Part shown: piece after piece, positions 54,691 through 64,000 of the stretch | How positions within the stretch are numbered: position 1 is the stretch's first letter | How the letters are laid out: every line of letters starts with the position of its first letter | NCBI RefSeq assembly: GCF_907165205.1 | Contig: NC_058192.1 | Location: 33,260,001-33,324,000, forward strand | Source of the DNA: Coccinella septempunctata | Lineage: Eukaryota; Arthropoda; Insecta; Coleoptera; Coccinellidae | DNA length: 64,000 nucleotides | Direction: 5' to 3' | The notes under the pieces: model-generated | What the model was told of the DNA's origin: nothing | Database searches by the model: none | What the model saw: only the letters and a program-made list of their open reading frames with translations | Translations under genes and position numbers: made by a program

Positions 54691-55736
54691 CCGGCATCGT
54701 GCCTACTGACGATTATTTATCGAGTGTACATAACAATTACTTGTTTATACAGGGTGTTTCATCATATAAATAAATAAATAAAATTTATTGATCCTTTTGG
54801 ACCCTTAAGAAATGTATAGGACAAGTCATATATTATGACAAATACAAGAGAAAAAAAAATTACACATTCAACGAATGTAGTCCTTAAGGAACTCCTCTGC
54901 ACTATAGTAACACCTGTTAGTTAAAAGGAACTTCTCTCTTGAAAGATTTTCCACTCATTGATTTCAAGCGATTGGGCAAATGGTTATATAATTTGATACC
55001 TTTATAACTCATATTTAACTGTATGACGCCTAGGGAAGGCTATGGTATCAGTGTGTCATGTTTCGTACCCATGAAAATCAGAGCATTTCCTGTATTTTCC
55101 GATGTTCAGGTGGATATAAACAAGACAATTAGGGATGAATTTACAAGGGAAGGGAAGAATACGAAACTCAAAATCGGACGACATGAATCACGTGACCGAA
55201 GTTTGAATATAAGCCTTATGACGCGTTTCTAAGAAATGAAAACTCGAAATTGTTGAAATGTTTCCTGATTGTAGGAAACTACAAGGAAATTGTTCGAAAA
55301 TTGTGTTCATTCAGAAAATGAAATTCAATTTGGAAACCAAAAAAAAAAAATCACGAACATCGAAGGTTTTCCGCCATTTTGAATTTTTTTCTGAGTTCTT
55401 CATCCATTCTGAATTGCGCACTCAAAAATACTCCGATGTGACCAGAAACCGTTACTTTGTGGTTTATACATAACTGAGCACACCCAATAGAATATTGCTC
55501 AAATACGACGTTGAACACCTTATTTCTCGCTTATGCGTCGAAAACGGGGTATATGTCATAAGGCGAAAGTGATTCTACCGGTGTCATTTACCCACTATAT
55601 ATGTTTGTCCAGTTTATGATGAAACACACTGTATAAACAAGTAATTGTTATGTACACTCGATAAATAATCGTCAGCTAGCACGATGCCTGTAAAATATGC
55701 GTCAGTCGAACTGCATAAGGTGCAGCGCGAGTTATA
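54659..55736. repeat. Foldback structure with LINE 3' end inside
   Basis: 54659-54767 and 55609-55736 are inverse complements of about 107 bp (CACCTTATGCAGTTCGA at the outer ends, GTTTCATCAT at the inner). Between them, next to ATAA repeats at 54766-54782, the minus strand reads NMSYKGIKLYNHLPNRLKS near 55020-54960, a LINE C-terminal tail. So a LINE end was inserted in or captured by a foldback element. Confidence 0.6.
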
Positions 55737-56080
55737 TTTATTAAGGCAGGATAAGCGTTTTTAAAAAAAGCTATATTTCATACAATACGTATTTACAGTG
55801 AAGGTTATGTCAGAACTGATTCAATGATGATGAAATTATAATTTATAACCTCGGTACACTTTTTTAGTTCTTGGAAAATGAGACGATGCTGAGATCGCAC
55901 TTCCTGCGATCTTCCAACGAAGTTCATCGTTTTCGGATATATAACTCCTCCATCCTCAGAAAGGTGTCTACGTAGTGAAGAATGGAACTGCTCTAGCTTG
56001 GGATTTTTCTCTCTCTGGTTCATTTCGTGGAACTGATCGTGGTTGGAATTCTTCTGTTTCTGTTTGATTTCTTGGAACCC

Positions 56081-58220
56081 TTATAACGTGTCGAATTTCC
56101 CCTTGAATATTTCAGCAACTCCAAAAATTTTCACTGTGTTTCATGAGTTGCCTTTAAACCATATTTCCTCAATATTTTCATTTGCCTAATTAAGTTTTTA
56201 TCAAACATCCAACATGTGTTCGGACCCGTTCTAAAATATTCATTCACGGCGTTTCTTTGAGAGAAAATCATCGATTGTTACTTCGAATAGCTTGCTTGTG
56301 CGTAATTAGAGGTTCTTCACTGAATTTTCTTGTGAAAATCCAAGTTTTGGGATAAAGTGAGATCGTCTATTGTTTCAATATTGCTAGTTTGTTTGTTGGA
56401 ATAGCAATATTACCCTTGTGGGGATTAAACACGTACTTCTGCTACGACGAGGAGCATTCAATTTTAAAGGCCGCCTAACAACTTGAGGCCTTTTTCTTTT
56501 CCTGTCTACGTATGTTTTCATCTTCTAATTTCCTTCTGCGAGTATAAGAGTTTTGTGGATTTTGGATCGTCCCGTTTGAACGGAACATCGGAAATATCGT
56601 AGTTTCAATCTGAAGGAAAAAGGAGGAAAACAACTTGAGGAGGATTTTCGACATCGTGGATTGGTTGAGATCTTTGAATTGGTAATTTCATCGTTGGGAT
56701 CTTCGAATTGGTAATTTCATCATTCGATTGGAAATTCCTGGTATGTACATAGAATTTTTCTGACATTGACGTCAAGGAAGCCATTTGTGAAAAGTGGACA
56801 TATTGTTCATGTGACATCTGAATTTACGTCTTTCTCATATTAATTTGATCAAGTCAATCAATTATGGTCACTTTTTGAAATAATAATAGGGAGTTTAGAT
56901 ATTTGTCCTTACATTCATTCAGGAAATTTCAGATTTAATTTTATTCCATGCATAGACTGTTTACTGTTAGAGTGAATTTGAAAAGACAATATCTCAATAT
57001 ACAGTGAACTCTCGATAAGTCGAACATCGGTAAGTCGAACTCTTTGATAAGTCGAACTGTTTCTCCGGTCCCGATTCATGCGTATCTCACCCTGTGTAAT
57101 TTCACCTCAATGAGTCGAACAGTGTTCTAGGGACTAGAGAGACTAATAGATGAGTCGAACTGCTAGAAAGGCTCTGCGAAAATCTCCACCTCTATGAGTC
57201 GTACTCCTGACCACCATCGCCTCAATGAGTCGAACTATTTGATCTAAAGAATGAAAGCTAAAAGGATTACGCAAACCAATCACCACATGTGGCAGCTATC
57301 ATAATGTGTTTTTCAACCGCTTAGGACATTTGTTCCATTAATTCCTTATTTGTTTATAAAGCCGTCGTGTGGTTCTCGTTGACTAACGATGATCATTATT
57401 ATCTCAAGTTTTTCCCTCAATGAGTCGAACTCCCACCTCAATAACTCGAACGTTTGGTGAGCCAAACTATAGATAAGTCGAACAGTTTTTTGTGGTCCCT
57501 GGGAGTTCGACTTATCGAGAGTCCACTGTATATATATATATATATATTTATTCCATCTATAAGCATTTTCACAAGGCAAGTACATTTAATAGGGTATATT
57601 TGTAAGTAAATAATACGTAACAATATATAATACATAAATACATAAGTATTTATAAGTACATAATACATTATTTTCCATCTTTAATAAATTTATGAACTGA
57701 AGTGAAATTCTGGTAGAACTGTTACCTAATTGTTATATAGTGTGTACCATAATTTGTTCGAAAGTATTTTGGGAACTACGCTTGATCAAGCATAGGGAAA
57801 AGTGTTTGTACATCAGGATCATAATCATTCAGAAAACAATAATTGTCAGAACAGACAGAATATCGCTTTATTATTTCTATAATTTTTGAAATTACTCTTT
57901 TCATGAGATATTGGACTTTGTTTACTTACCTTTTTTTTGATCGTCATTTACATTACTCTTTCAAAAGATACTCAACTTGATTTGGTTACCTTTTCTTTAA
58001 TAGTCATTTACGTTCTATTTTATCTGTTTCGGAGTTTACGTATTTGGCCGAAGCAGTATTCATTAGTTTTTTTTTTTTGTGAATTTATGATTTTAGGATA
58101 ATCCGTTCACCTTCGTTTTTTTTTTGCTTTGGATCGCTAGGAAAAAAAAATAAATACGTTGGCGCCCTATTCCATCAAACTGAACTCACCCCACTCACTT
58201 TTTTTTTTTGGGCGTTATAA
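56081..58220 (+). repeat. Gypsy-B 5' LTR (about 1.6 kb plus a 0.5-kb MITE)
   Basis: Starts TTATAACGTGTCG and ends CGTTATAA, 4 nt before the PBS. It aligns with 62874-64000 throughout the portion visible, except for 57002-57528, which is absent from the 3' LTR. The 70-codon frames on the minus strand at 56605-56817 and 63398-63610 are LTR duplicates without coding evidence. Confidence 0.85.
57002..57528. mobile_element. pogo/Tigger-like MITE in Gypsy-B 5' LTR
   Basis: Termini CAGTGAACTCTCGATAAGTC and its inverse complement (one mismatch over 24 bp), flanked by TA at 57000-57001 and 57529-57530. Inside, RAGTCGAACT-type motifs recur about ten times (for example near 57034, 57052, 57113, 57155, 57226, 57421, 57475). 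No transposase. It is missing from the 3' LTR, so it arrived after the retrotransposon. Confidence 0.8.
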
Positions 58221-58224
58221 ATTT

Positions 58225-58242
58225 TGGCGCCCAACGTGGGGC
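58225..58242 (+). promoter_or_regulatory. Gypsy-B primer-binding site, tRNA-Lys(CTT) type
   Basis: TGGCGCCCAACGTGGGGC is an exact complement of the conserved 18-nt 3' end of animal tRNA-Lys(CTT). It starts 4 nt after the LTR end. Confidence 0.9.
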
Positions 58243-58318
58243 CATTCTGTGTTTAGCTTGAATACTTGCTTGGAAAATTAGTTTTTATAATTTTTTTTGA
58301 GGAAGTATTGTATTCAAG

Positions 58319-59668
58319 ATGTCAGGGAAAATAGTTGTTAACAGATTAAATCAGGCACAGTTAACATATTTGTTGGCTATAAGAGGTTTGCCAACGGGAA
58401 CAGTTGATAGTATGCGCAAAAGTCTGTCTAGGGCGATGAAACTAGAAAAGGAAGGATCGTCAATATCCTATCCTAATTACCCGTTCACTTTTGAGGAAGA
58501 TAAAGCAGCTATTGATGAGGTCATCGCGAAGGTAGAAGGTAGTATTGCTGGTTCGGAGTCCTTGACGGTGAGGAGTGGACGTTATGTGGTGAATGGTACA
58601 CGTTTGAGATACGCATTGATTAGATTGGATCATATAAATGCAAAGTCACCTGAAGAGGAGGCGTATAGAAGGGAAGTTTTTGCAAAAGTTCTCAGTTTAC
58701 TGGATCGGCTTGAGGAGAAGACAAATGTTGCATCAGGATCACCAATGAAACCGCTCAACCAGGAAGGCACTGACACTGAAGATGATGATTCTTTAGAGGG
58801 AGTTGATGAACAGAATTTGGCAAGTTCGACTCCACGTGTACCGGTAACACGGGTTATGGAAACAACTTTTGGTCAAGTGAAAGCAATTCCAGTTTACAAA
58901 TGGGGTTTACAATTTTCAGGCGAAAAACAGGGAATGTCTGTCCATGCATTCTTACAGCGAGTTGAGGAGTTATGCGAGGCAAGAGGAGTGACCAAATCTG
59001 AGGTACTGAGGTCGGCTGTGGATTTGTTGAGTGGCAGAGCGTTAATCTGGTTTAGAGCTATCAAGGACACGATAGTGGACTGGGATTCTTTTGTTGAGAA
59101 CTTGAGAGCCGAATTTGAACCCTTCAACTACGATGAAAAGCTCTTAGAAGAAATTCGAAAACGTACTCAGGGTAAGGAAGAACCTATTGGCATATATTTG
59201 GCTACTATGAAATCATTCTTTAATCGTTTACGATCACCCCCAACAGAACAACAACAAATTAGGACAGTTTTGAGGAATATTCTCCCCTTTTTCCAGACCC
59301 AATTAGCTTTGGTGAGTGTAGATTCTTATGTGGAATTGAAGAGGTTATGTCGTCAATTGGAGGAACGGCGCGAGTATGTCGAATCTTTCGCTCCGCCAGC
59401 CAGAAGGTCTCAGTCTTGCCTCGAGCCTGACTTAGCATATGCAAGCATCGGAGAAGGTATTGAAGAAATGCAACTTGTAGGACCTCAGCCTTCATCTGGG
59501 TCTAAATGCGAAAAACCGGTAAGCTGCTATAATTGTGGTAAACTAGGACATAGAGCGATAGGATGTGCTGCACCGAAGACTATGCGTTGCTACAAATGCA
59601 ATCAGGTAGGGTATACCATCAGAACTTGTCCCAAATGCAATTTGTCGGGAAACAGATCGAGTCGTTGA
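58319..59668 (+). CDS. Gypsy-B gag
   Basis: An intact 449-residue frame from ATG 58319. The N-terminal ~60 residues are a SAP-like helical stretch (QAQLTYLLAIRGLPTGTVDSM). Residues ~190-360 are the retrotransposon gag domain (WFRAIKDTIVDW, LLEEIRKRTQG). Two C-terminal knuckles follow: CYNCGKLGHRAIGC (normal CCHC) and CYKCNQVGYTIRTC, where the histidine is a tyrosine. Pol follows in the -1 frame and overlaps by 136 nt (59533-59668), consistent with -1 frameshifting. Confidence 0.85.
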   Translation: MSGKIVVNRLNQAQLTYLLAIRGLPTGTVDSMRKSLSRAMKLEKEGSSISYPNYPFTFEEDKAAIDEVIAKVEGSIAGSESLTVRSGRYVVNGTRLRYALIRLDHINAKSPEEEAYRREVFAKVLSLLDRLEEKTNVASGSPMKPLNQEGTDTEDDDSLEGVDEQNLASSTPRVPVTRVMETTFGQVKAIPVYKWGLQFSGEKQGMSVHAFLQRVEELCEARGVTKSEVLRSAVDLLSGRALIWFRAIKDTIVDWDSFVENLRAEFEPFNYDEKLLEEIRKRTQGKEEPIGIYLATMKSFFNRLRSPPTEQQQIRTVLRNILPFFQTQLALVSVDSYVELKRLCRQLEERREYVESFAPPARRSQSCLEPDLAYASIGEGIEEMQLVGPQPSSGSKCEKPVSCYNCGKLGHRAIGCAAPKTMRCYKCNQVGYTIRTCPKCNLSGNRSSR

Positions 59669-61032
59669 TTGCGGGACCACTTCCAACGACTGTTTGACCT
59701 GAAGGTCCTATTGATAAACTTCGTCCTATACTAAATTATGTACTAGATAGCGTACATGGAGACGAGAGACCATATCTACGGTTGTCAATTTATGGAAAGG
59801 AATTTCTTGGTCTGCTTGATTCTGGTGCATCCCGAACAATAATTAACGGAGAGTGTTGGTCGATTCTTCAAAAATTGGGAGTAACTCTGGATTCTCGAAA
59901 AGAGGTTACATGTACTGTAGCTAATGGACAGGTTTGCTCAAGCATTGGAAGCTGCAGGTTACCGATGAAAGTTAAGGACAAAGTAGTGTTGATGGAGGTT
60001 TTGATAATGTTAGAGTTACCTCGGATGATATTGCTCGGAGCAGACTTTTGGAAAGCTTTAGGTATAGTTCCCAATTTGCGAGATAGTGAATGGTTCTTTT
60101 CAGCTGACGAAGTTGATGTTGCCACTGTAGATACCTACTTGGATGAGGATCAGAAGAGGAAATTGGACGAATTGGTCGATAGAAATTCTGGTGTGATGGG
60201 AGATGATGCTATCGGTTGTACGAATGTAGTCGAGCATGAAATTTTAGTAGATGGACCACCTATCAAACAGAGGTACTACCCAGTATCTCCTGTACTTCAA
60301 AAACATATTGACGAGCAGTTGAATGATATGTTGCAGCAAGGAATTGTAGAAAAAAGTTTCAGCCCCTGGTCATCCCCAATAATTATGGTTAAAAAGAAAG
60401 ATGGTACATACAGATTCTGCGTGGACTATCGGAAGGTAAATGCAGTTACGAAAAAGGATAGTTATCCTCTACCCTATATATCTAATACCTTAGATAAATT
60501 ACGAAATGCGAAGTACATAAGTTCTTTAGATGTAAAGAGTGCATTCTGGCAAGTTCCAGTCAAAGAAGAATCCCGCCAGTACACTGCATTCACAGTTCCG
60601 AATAGGGGACTATTTCAATTTCGAAGGATGCCATTTGGATTAAGTAATAGCCCAGCAACTTGGCAAAGACTGATGGATGTTGTGCTTGGGAGCGACCTTG
60701 AACCGTACGTTTTCTTTTATCTAGATGATATCATCATTGTTACAGAAGACTTCGAGAAACACCTTTATATACTTGAAGAAGTATTCCGTAGACTGCATGA
60801 GGCAGGACTCACAGTTTCTAGAGATAAGTGTAAGTTTTGCAGGAGTGAAATGAAGTATTTGGGATATGTGGTGAATAGTCATGGTCTCCAAGTTGATTCA
60901 GAGAAGGTTAAAGCAATGGTGGAGATTGCGACCCCTCGTAATGTCAAGGATGTACGTAGCTTAGTTGGAACCTTTTCATGGTATCGTAGATTCATACCTA
61001 ATTTTTCTGAGCTCATTTCGCCTCTCTATTAA
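59533..61032 (+). pseudogene. Gypsy-B pol: protease and RT
   Basis: The frame is open from 59533, with TGA at 59695-59697. Then LLDSGASRTI (retropepsin, 59812 on), and an RT with RFCVDYRKVNAVT, SLDVKSAFWQVPV (catalytic D), RRMPFGLSNSPATW and FFYLDDIIIV (DD at 60718-60729). It ends at TAA 61030-61032 because of a frameshift just before; the correct frame continues at about 61023. The ATG at 59782 is internal. Confidence 0.85.
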
Positions 61033-62780
61033 AGAGAGGTAGCAAATTTCAGTGGACAGCAGAATGCGAGAAATCGTTCAGCTTGTTGAAGGAAAAACTT
61101 GTGTCTGCACCAATTATGAGCTGCCCTAACTACGATTTGCCTTTTCAAGTCCAAACCGACGCGTCAGGATATGGATTGCGTGCTGTATTGAGCCAACCTG
61201 ATCCCGAAGGAGGTGAGAGGGTGATATGCTACATCAGTCGTTCTCTAACGAGACAGGAACAGAATTTCTCGACAACAGAGAGGGAATGTTTGGCAGTTCT
61301 GTGGGCTCTGGAAAAGCTGCGTCCGTATATTGAAGGGATAAAAGTCGAGGTGATCACCGATCATTACTGCTTGGTTTGGCTTCAGAATATTAAAGCTGTG
61401 TCTGGTCGTCTTGCAAGGTGGATTGTACGACTGCAACAGTTTGAATTTAGTGTCACGCATCGTAAGGGCTCTGACCACCATGTCCCCGATCTTTTGTCAC
61501 GCTCTGTACCTAAGTTAGATATGGTAACCTCCGATGATTTTGGAAATATAGTTGACCCATGGTATTTGAGAATGTTGGGTAACGTTAAGAACCGTCCAGA
61601 AAAATTTCCCACCTGGAGAGTTCATCATAATTTTCTATATAAACATTTGGGATCACCTGGGAACGATTTGAGTGAAAATCCGTGGAAGTTGGTTGTACCT
61701 GAGCAACTGAGAATGAGGGTTATTCAGGATATGCATGATTCTTGCACGTCGGGTCATATGGGAGTGTTTAAGACTCATTCTCGGTTGTGCGAAAGATATT
61801 TCTGGCCAAAATCTCGCTCGGACGTGGCTCGATATATCAGAAATTGTCAGATTTGTTTGAGATATAAGGTAGATTCGAAAAAGCCTGCTGGTTTAATGGC
61901 ATCACATCATCCTGAATCGTCAAAGCCTTGGGAGGTTGTTTGTTCGGATCTGATAGGTCCTCTTCCTAGGTCTAAAAGAGGAAATTCTTATATATTTGTC
62001 GTCACTGATTACTTCAGTAAATTCTGCCTAACTTTTCCTATGAGAAAGGCTACGTCTGCGGCGATATGTAGAGCATTAGAGGAGGGTGTATTTTTAATTT
62101 TCGGTGTTCCACGGCTCATAATTTCTGATAATGGTCCCCAATATAAGAAGGAATATCCGAAATTGTTAGAAAAATATAAAATTCGTGCTAAGTTCAATGC
62201 GAATTTCCATCCTCAAGCAAACCCCACTGAAAGATATAATAGAACTCTGAAGTTTCTTCTTTCAGCATATGCTTCTGATAATCATCAGAGATGGGACGAG
62301 AATTTAGCTGAGCTCACCTGTGCTATGAGGACTTCTAGAAACGAGACCACGAAATACACACCTTATTTTGTGAACTTTGGTAAAACGATGATGTTGTCTG
62401 GAGACGATTATAATATTGCTCTGCAAGGAGATTCTGCTGTTGATTCGTCCGAAGAAACGAGGTCCAAGGGATTCCAGAGGATTTTTAATGAGCTAAAGGG
62501 TCGACTAAAATCAGCTGCTGAGAGGAATGCTCATTATTACAATTTGAGAAGAAGGAATGAGGAGTTTATTGTTCACCAACCCGTCTATAGAAGAACTTTT
62601 GTACTTTCTGATGCTAGTAAGCATTTCACGAAGAAATTAGCCCCAAAATGGATAGGTCCGTTTCTAATTGCTAAAAGGTTATCACCTTGGACATACCGAT
62701 TGGAGGACAGAGCTGGCAATGATAAAGGAGTTTGGCATGTAAAGGACCTCAAGTCTGACCCAACCGATAAAGACGACTAA
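61023..62780 (+). pseudogene. Gypsy-B pol: RNase H and integrase
   Basis: RNase H with QTDASGYGLRAVL, ERECLAVLWALEKLRP and ITDHYCL, then LARWIVRLQQFEF. The integrase zinc region is H-H-C-C (HDSCTSGHMG to CQICLRYK, about 61730-61865). The DDE core follows: CSDLIGPLPRSKRG (D), IISDNGPQY (D) and NPTERYNRTLK (E). The C-terminal GPY/F module is KLAPKWIGPFLI near 62640. The frame is intact from 61083 to TAA 62778-62780. Confidence 0.85.
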
Positions 62781-62860
62781 AGTAGTCAATTCTAAGATTT
62801 ATTAGGTGTTTTTGTTTTCTTTTCTGTGTTTGTTGTGAAATTTTGGGAAAATTTCTTGAC

Positions 62861-62872
62861 GAAGGGGGAGAA
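62861..62872 (+). promoter_or_regulatory. Gypsy-B polypurine tract
   Basis: GAAGGGGGAGAA directly precedes the 3' LTR start (TTATAACG at 62874). It is the expected plus-strand primer. Confidence 0.8.
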
Positions 62873-62873
62873 T

Positions 62874-64000
62874 TTATAACGTGTCGAATTTCCCCTTGAA
62901 TATTTCAGCAACTCCAAAAATTTTCACTGTGTTTCATGAGTTGCCTATAAACCATATTTCCTCAATATTTTCATTTGCCTAATTAAGTTTTTATCAAACA
63001 TCCAACATGTGTTCGGACCCGTTCTAAAATATTCATTCACGGCGTTTCTTTGAGAGAAAATCATCGATTGTTACTTCGAATAGCTTGCTTGTGCGTAATT
63101 AGAGGTTCTTCACTGAATTTTCTTGTGAAAATCCAAGTTTTGGGATAAAGTGAGATCGTCTATTGTTTCAATATTGCTAGTTTGTTTGTTGGAATAGCAA
63201 TATTACCCTTGTGGGGATTAAACACGTACTTCTGCTACGACGAGGAGCATTCAATTTTAAAGGCCGCCTAACAACTTGAGGCCTTTTTCTTTTCCTGTCT
63301 ACGTATGTTTTCATCTTCTAATTTCCTTCTGCGAGTATAAGAGTTTTGTGGATTTTGAATCGTCCCGTTTGAACGGAACATCGGAAATATCGTAGTTTCA
63401 ATCTGAAGGAAAAAGGAGGAAAACAACTTGAGGAGGATTTTCGACATCGTGGATTGGTTGAGATCTTTGAATTGGTAATTTCATCGTTGGGATCTTCGAA
63501 TTGGTAATTTCATCATTCGATTGGAAATTCCTGGTATGTACATAGAATTTTTCTGACATTGACGTCAAGGAAGCCATTTGTGAAAAGTGGACATATTGTT
63601 CATGTGACATCTGAATTTACGTCTTTCTCATATTAATTTGATCAAGTCAATCAATTATGGTCACTTTTTGAAATAATAATAGGGAGTTTAGATATTTGTC
63701 CTTACATTCATTCAGGAAATTTCAGATTTAATTTTATTCCATGCATAGACTGTTTACTGTTAGAGTGAATTTGAAAAGACAATATCTCAATATATATATA
63801 CATATTTATTCCATCTATAAGCATTTTCACAAGACAAGTACATTTAATAGGGTATATTTGTAAGTAAATAATACGTAACAATATATAATACATAAATACA
63901 TAAGTATTTATAAGTACATAATACCTTATTTTCCATCTTTAATAAATTTATGAACTGAAGTGAAATTCTGGTAGAACTGTTACCTAATTGTTATATAGTG
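62874..64000 (+). repeat. Gypsy-B 3' LTR, cut by window end
   Basis: Begins TTATAACGTGTCG and follows the 5' LTR to the window edge with few differences. It lacks the MITE present at 57002-57528; the sequence runs straight through the empty TA-rich site at about 63790-63800. Confidence 0.9.

Larger units (their letters stand above)
56081..64000 (+). mobile_element. Ty3/Gypsy LTR retrotransposon Gypsy-B, right end outside window
   Basis: LTR (56081-58220), PBS, gag, pol, PPT and the first 1127 bp of the 3' LTR (from 62874) are present. LTR ends are TTATAACG and CGTTATAA, an 8-bp inverted repeat. The LTRs differ at only a few sites over the shared stretch, apart from the MITE in the 5' copy, so the insertion is young. 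Even so, pol has a TGA and a frameshift. Confidence 0.9.

Noticed and set aside
56605..56817. 70-codon minus-strand frame, repeated identically at 63398-63610
   Set aside because: Both copies lie inside the Gypsy-B LTRs, so identity reflects LTR duplication; no motif or splice context.

Overview
The window looks like a transposon-dense stretch of an arthropod, most likely insect, nuclear genome. The reasons are an AT-rich background, no bacterial-style operons, BEL/Pao, Ty3/Gypsy, Jockey, CR1-like, Penelope and mariner elements, PBS sites matching animal tRNA-Tyr and tRNA-Lys, and only a few spliced-looking host exons. The insect order cannot be fixed from sequence alone. Nearly all recognisable coding capacity belongs to mobile elements, mostly broken.

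Layout. 1-8240: a Ty3/Gypsy element (Gypsy-A, + strand) entering from the left edge, with pol split at 4134 by a palindromic and tandem insertion of 408-bp tRNA-bearing units. 8340-11107: a LINE on the minus strand with ORF1, endonuclease and a reverse transcriptase that lost its middle. 11130-18330: the least repeat-rich part, with AT-rich spacer, one MITE, two or three candidate host exons on the minus strand and a 70-bp periodic repeat between two of them. 18390-23870: a graveyard of nested LINE, Gypsy and Harbinger-like fragments plus a short array of ~140-bp repeats.

23868-45543: one BEL/Pao LTR retrotransposon bounded by the duplicated 5-mer ATAAA. It is expanded from about 7.3 kb to 21.7 kb by five insertions, most of which can be delimited by target duplications: a 3-kb composite in the 5' LTR, a 2.19-kb TIR element, a 4.37-kb CR1-like LINE, a 1.17-kb RNase H-bearing LINE end, and a 3.6-kb head-to-head Penelope-like element carrying hammerhead-type ribozyme motifs. 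45544-51180: MITE, unassigned repeats, a decayed LINE and a mariner relic. 51290-53200: 5' part of a Jockey-type LINE. 53278-54421: a 1.14-kb hairpin DNA element. 54424-56080: a second array of the ~140-bp repeat plus a foldback structure. 56081-64000: a second Gypsy element (Gypsy-B) with a 5' LTR split by a pogo-like MITE, a tRNA-Lys PBS, gag, pol, a polypurine tract and the first 1.1 kb of the 3' LTR.

Functionally the window is a record of successive insertions rather than a pathway. Target duplications, the presence or absence of inserts in paired LTRs, and nesting give a relative order of events. The most unusual structures are the Penelope palindrome with a variant hammerhead core, the tRNA-bearing 408-bp repeat insertion, the TIR element with 112-bp repeats, and a dispersed ~140-bp repeat family seen at two loci.
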